Both the position numbers and the translations under genes were made by a program. A stretch of 15,468 nt of DNA, from the NCBI GenBank assembly GCA_023489425.1, contig JAMDCG010000028.1, positions 1 to 15,468 of the forward strand, written 5' to 3'. The stretch is from Thermoplasmatota archaeon. GTDB taxonomy: Archaea > Thermoplasmatota > Thermoplasmata > Thermoplasmatales > Thermoplasmataceae. Positions 13,169 through 15,468 of this stretch are shown here, in pieces (position 1 is the first letter of the stretch; the number at the start of each line of letters is the position of its first letter). Under the pieces are notes generated by a model. It was not told the DNA's origin and searched no databases. It saw nothing but the letters and a program-made list of their open reading frames with translations.

Positions 13169-15468
13169 ATGATAAATAAAAAAATTGTTTTATCAGTATT
13201 TATGGTATTATTAATGGTGGGTTCCGCATTTTTCGTTTTTGGAACTAATCTACCAATTAATACAACATCAGCAAGTACTGATATTAGTCAGAGTAGTTAT
13301 TTGAACGTACAGCCTGATAGTTCATCACCAACAGCATGGCAAATGCCAACAACTACAATGGAAGAGCCCGGTTACACCAATGGAACATTTACTTGTGGTA
13401 TCGACTGTACCATAGGTGATCTGAACACATTTACAGGAATTACTTTTGGCGATTTGTTCATTGCCAAATTGGTATATGGTAGTCTTTACAAAACAATGCC
13501 TGATGGGCAAATAGAACCATGGCTCGCTACAAACTACACATTGACACACGTTACGTCAAACAATAAAACCTTCGACATTGAAACTGGCAAAATGACAAAT
13601 TATTCATATGTGTATACAATATATCTGAGACCATATGTTCAGTGGACAGACTGGTCAAAGGCAAATGCTTCGCAAACATATACTTTTTCAAACAAAGTTG
13701 ATTATAGAAATTCAACTGGAGTGTCATTTACTCACACATACACGAGCTATGCACCGACTGTAATGAAGAAATATTATCTGCAGTCTGGGGATGTAGTTCT
13801 GAGCTGGAGGCTTGAGGCTGCCCTTGGTGGATGGCCAGGAGTAGTTAATGTAATTCCTAATGGAAATCTTTCAGTAAAGGTATTTGTACCAAAACCAACA
13901 CTGTTAATTCAATCAAGCTCCCTGCAATCATATATTCTTCCATATAATATCTGGGTACATCACGACTTTACGAGTGTTAAAGGATTATTCAATTACACTC
14001 CAGGAATTTCTTCTGGAAACGGTTATTATGGCTGGGATCTAGGATGGAACACCGCAACTGGTTCTGCTCCAGGATTGGTCGGAGACGGACCATTTATGGT
14101 CGTTAATGGATACGGTATGCCTCAGGGTGGCATTGTACCAAACCAATATGATAAGTTTTATGTAAATCCACATTTCTTTGCACAGTACGCAAACGCGAGC
14201 AGTGGCCTGAGACAGTACTCTCCAAAGATATATGAATTCTATCAACCATATTATTCTTCTCAGTCTTCGATGGTAGCAGCCTTCACCAAAGGACAACTGG
14301 ATCTTCTACCAGTATCACCTTCTTTCCTGTCACTGGTTAAGGGAACTCCAGGAGCATATATTTATATTAAGCCATCTCAGGTTTTCTGTGCAGTTAGAAT
14401 AAATGAAAACGAAACGCCTCTTAACATTACTACCTTCAGACAGGCATTGAGCTATGCAACTCCATACCAAACAATAGATGGAACAGTATATGATGGACTC
14501 TTAACACCATCTTCAAATACCGTACCACCATGCAATGTGCTCTGGTACAATTCATCAAGCCCGCAGTATACTTATAATATGCAGAAAGCCAAATCAATGA
14601 TTAGTGCCATACCTGGAATGGCTAACAGTTCTGGAACGCTGACATATAACGGTAAGAAGGTAACAATTCAAATACAGATAGCTCCAGGAAGTGAGACACC
14701 TTGCGCTGCTGAAATTGCAGATGAAATGTCAACCTCATTCGCAGCCCTTGGTATAACGACGGTGATAAAAGAAGAAGCCTACACAACAATGTTTAACAAC
14801 ATATACGAAACCATCACTGGTAAAGGAAATTTCTATCAGATGGCAGAATATGGACAGGGAACAGAATCTGGAGATCCAGCAGACCTATGCGCATTATTCA
14901 TAAATGATGCCCCAGCTTATTTCAGTGTAGGTTGTACTCTAGGACCATATACATCGTTGAACTTTAATGGGAAACATCTTTCCGGTCAACAGGTGACCAC
15001 TCTTCTAACCAACCTATCAAATGAATTGTTGCAGTCGGACTCATATCAGCAGGCAATCCATATTTCAAAGGAGATTCAGACATTAATCATAGAAGAAGCA
15101 ACTCTAATCAACCTAGGATATACAACAACGATAGATGCATTCCAAACAAACCAGTTCTCTAACTTTACCACAGAGAACTCGAATTCTCTATTCAGCCTTT
15201 ATTTCACACTTATGGAGGTAAACAAGGCCAAGACAACAACTTCTGTAAGCTATAAGTATAACATGCAGGTACAAGAGAAATTAACAGGAGCTCTCGTAGA
15301 AAAGCAGGGAGATAGTGGAAGTATAACATACACAGTTCTTAATAAGACAACTGGTTTACCGGTTCAGGGTGCCACAGTTGGAGTATCTGTATCATCTATA
15401 GCAAAAGGGTTGATCAACACAACATCCAACCAGCTTACTACAAACTCAGCTGGTCAAGCAACTTGGAA
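13169..15468 (+). CDS. Family 5 (oligopeptide-type) ABC transporter solute-binding protein, open at the right edge
   Basis: 766 codons are visible without a stop. Residues 1-25 form a signal peptide or membrane anchor (MINKKIVLSVFMVLLMVGSA, then FFVFG). There is no lipobox cysteine. A Ser/Thr/Asn-rich linker follows, then the family 5 start GTFTCGIDCTIGDLNTFTG (72-90) and LVYGSLYKTMPDGQIEPWLATNYTL (101-125). The conserved FRQALSYATPYQ and FAALGITTVIKEE occur further on. C76 and C80 could form a disulfide, and many N-x-S/T sites suggest surface glycosylation. From about residue 700 the protein enters an Ig-like/invasin-like domain (SITYTVLNKTTGLPVQGATVGVSV), beyond the usual binding protein; a C-terminal membrane anchor probably lies outside the window. 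The likely job is capture of peptides at the cell surface for an ABC importer, whose permease genes may follow to the right. Start choice rests on box A spacing. Confidence 0.9.
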   Translation, partial: MINKKIVLSVFMVLLMVGSAFFVFGTNLPINTTSASTDISQSSYLNVQPDSSSPTAWQMPTTTMEEPGYTNGTFTCGIDCTIGDLNTFTGITFGDLFIAKLVYGSLYKTMPDGQIEPWLATNYTLTHVTSNNKTFDIETGKMTNYSYVYTIYLRPYVQWTDWSKANASQTYTFSNKVDYRNSTGVSFTHTYTSYAPTVMKKYYLQSGDVVLSWRLEAALGGWPGVVNVIPNGNLSVKVFVPKPTLLIQSSSLQSYILPYNIWVHHDFTSVKGLFNYTPGISSGNGYYGWDLGWNTATGSAPGLVGDGPFMVVNGYGMPQGGIVPNQYDKFYVNPHFFAQYANASSGLRQYSPKIYEFYQPYYSSQSSMVAAFTKGQLDLLPVSPSFLSLVKGTPGAYIYIKPSQVFCAVRINENETPLNITTFRQALSYATPYQTIDGTVYDGLLTPSSNTVPPCNVLWYNSSSPQYTYNMQKAKSMISAIPGMANSSGTLTYNGKKVTIQIQIAPGSETPCAAEIADEMSTSFAALGITTVIKEEAYTTMFNNIYETITGKGNFYQMAEYGQGTESGDPADLCALFINDAPAYFSVGCTLGPYTSLNFNGKHLSGQQVTTLLTNLSNELLQSDSYQQAIHISKEIQTLIIEEATLINLGYTTTIDAFQTNQFSNFTTENSNSLFSLYFTLMEVNKAKTTTSVSYKYNMQVQEKLTGALVEKQGDSGSITYTVLNKTTGLPVQGATVGVSVSSIAKGLINTTSNQLTTNSAGQATW

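Noticed and set aside
1..15468. CRISPR arrays, insertion sequences, prophage or integrase genes
   Set aside because: No regularly spaced repeats, terminal inverted repeats flanking a transposase, or integrase motifs were seen on either strand.

Overview
The window looks like chromosomal DNA from an AT-rich archaeon, most likely a member of the Thermoplasmatales or a close relative. The reasons are these. Archaeal box A (TATA) elements sit about 23-30 bases upstream of many start codons, implying leaderless or nearly leaderless mRNAs. ATA, AGA and AGG codons are frequent. Most genes are single transcription units on alternating strands. The last gene is a secreted solute-binding protein with a signal peptide but no bacterial lipobox. 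The lineage assignment is inference; no rRNA or tRNA is present to settle it.

Layout. (i) 1-361: the start of a spermidine synthase gene running off the left edge on the minus strand. (ii) 516-1977: a minus-strand, overlapping pair of a DprA/Smf-like protein followed by a ComF-like phosphoribosyltransferase. This resembles both the bacterial competence genes dprA/comF and the ShosTA toxin-antitoxin/anti-phage pair. (iii) 1978-2743: a 766-base stretch with no convincing gene but with a perfect 9-bp hairpin. (iv) 2744-3757: an aldo/keto reductase. (v) 3837 to the right edge: a dense block of genes for acyl-peptide and amino-acid metabolism. In order they are a GNAT acyltransferase (-), an N-acylamino acid racemase of the enolase superfamily (+), an M20 metallopeptidase (+, 5 bases after the racemase), a second GNAT of a distinctive conserved family (-), an amidase-signature hydrolase (-), a class II glutamine-amidotransferase-like Ntn hydrolase (-), a tandem GNAT (+), a compact S13-type D-Ala-D-Ala carboxypeptidase homologue (-), and an oligopeptide-type ABC solute-binding protein (+, open at the right edge).

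How the block may work. GNAT N-succinyltransferase + N-succinylamino acid racemase + M20 desuccinylase is the known bacterial route for irreversible conversion of D- to L-amino acids. Here the racemase and M20 genes form an operon and a GNAT gene converges on them. A penicillin-binding-protein-like DD-peptidase, an amidase, an amidohydrolase-type Ntn enzyme and a peptide-binding protein lie beside them. Together they suggest a salvage island for imported D-amino-acid-containing peptides, plausibly fragments of bacterial peptidoglycan, in an organism expected to have no murein of its own. This is the most interesting hypothesis in the window. The individual families are well supported, but the joint pathway is inference.

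No insertion sequence, CRISPR array, rRNA or tRNA was recognised.
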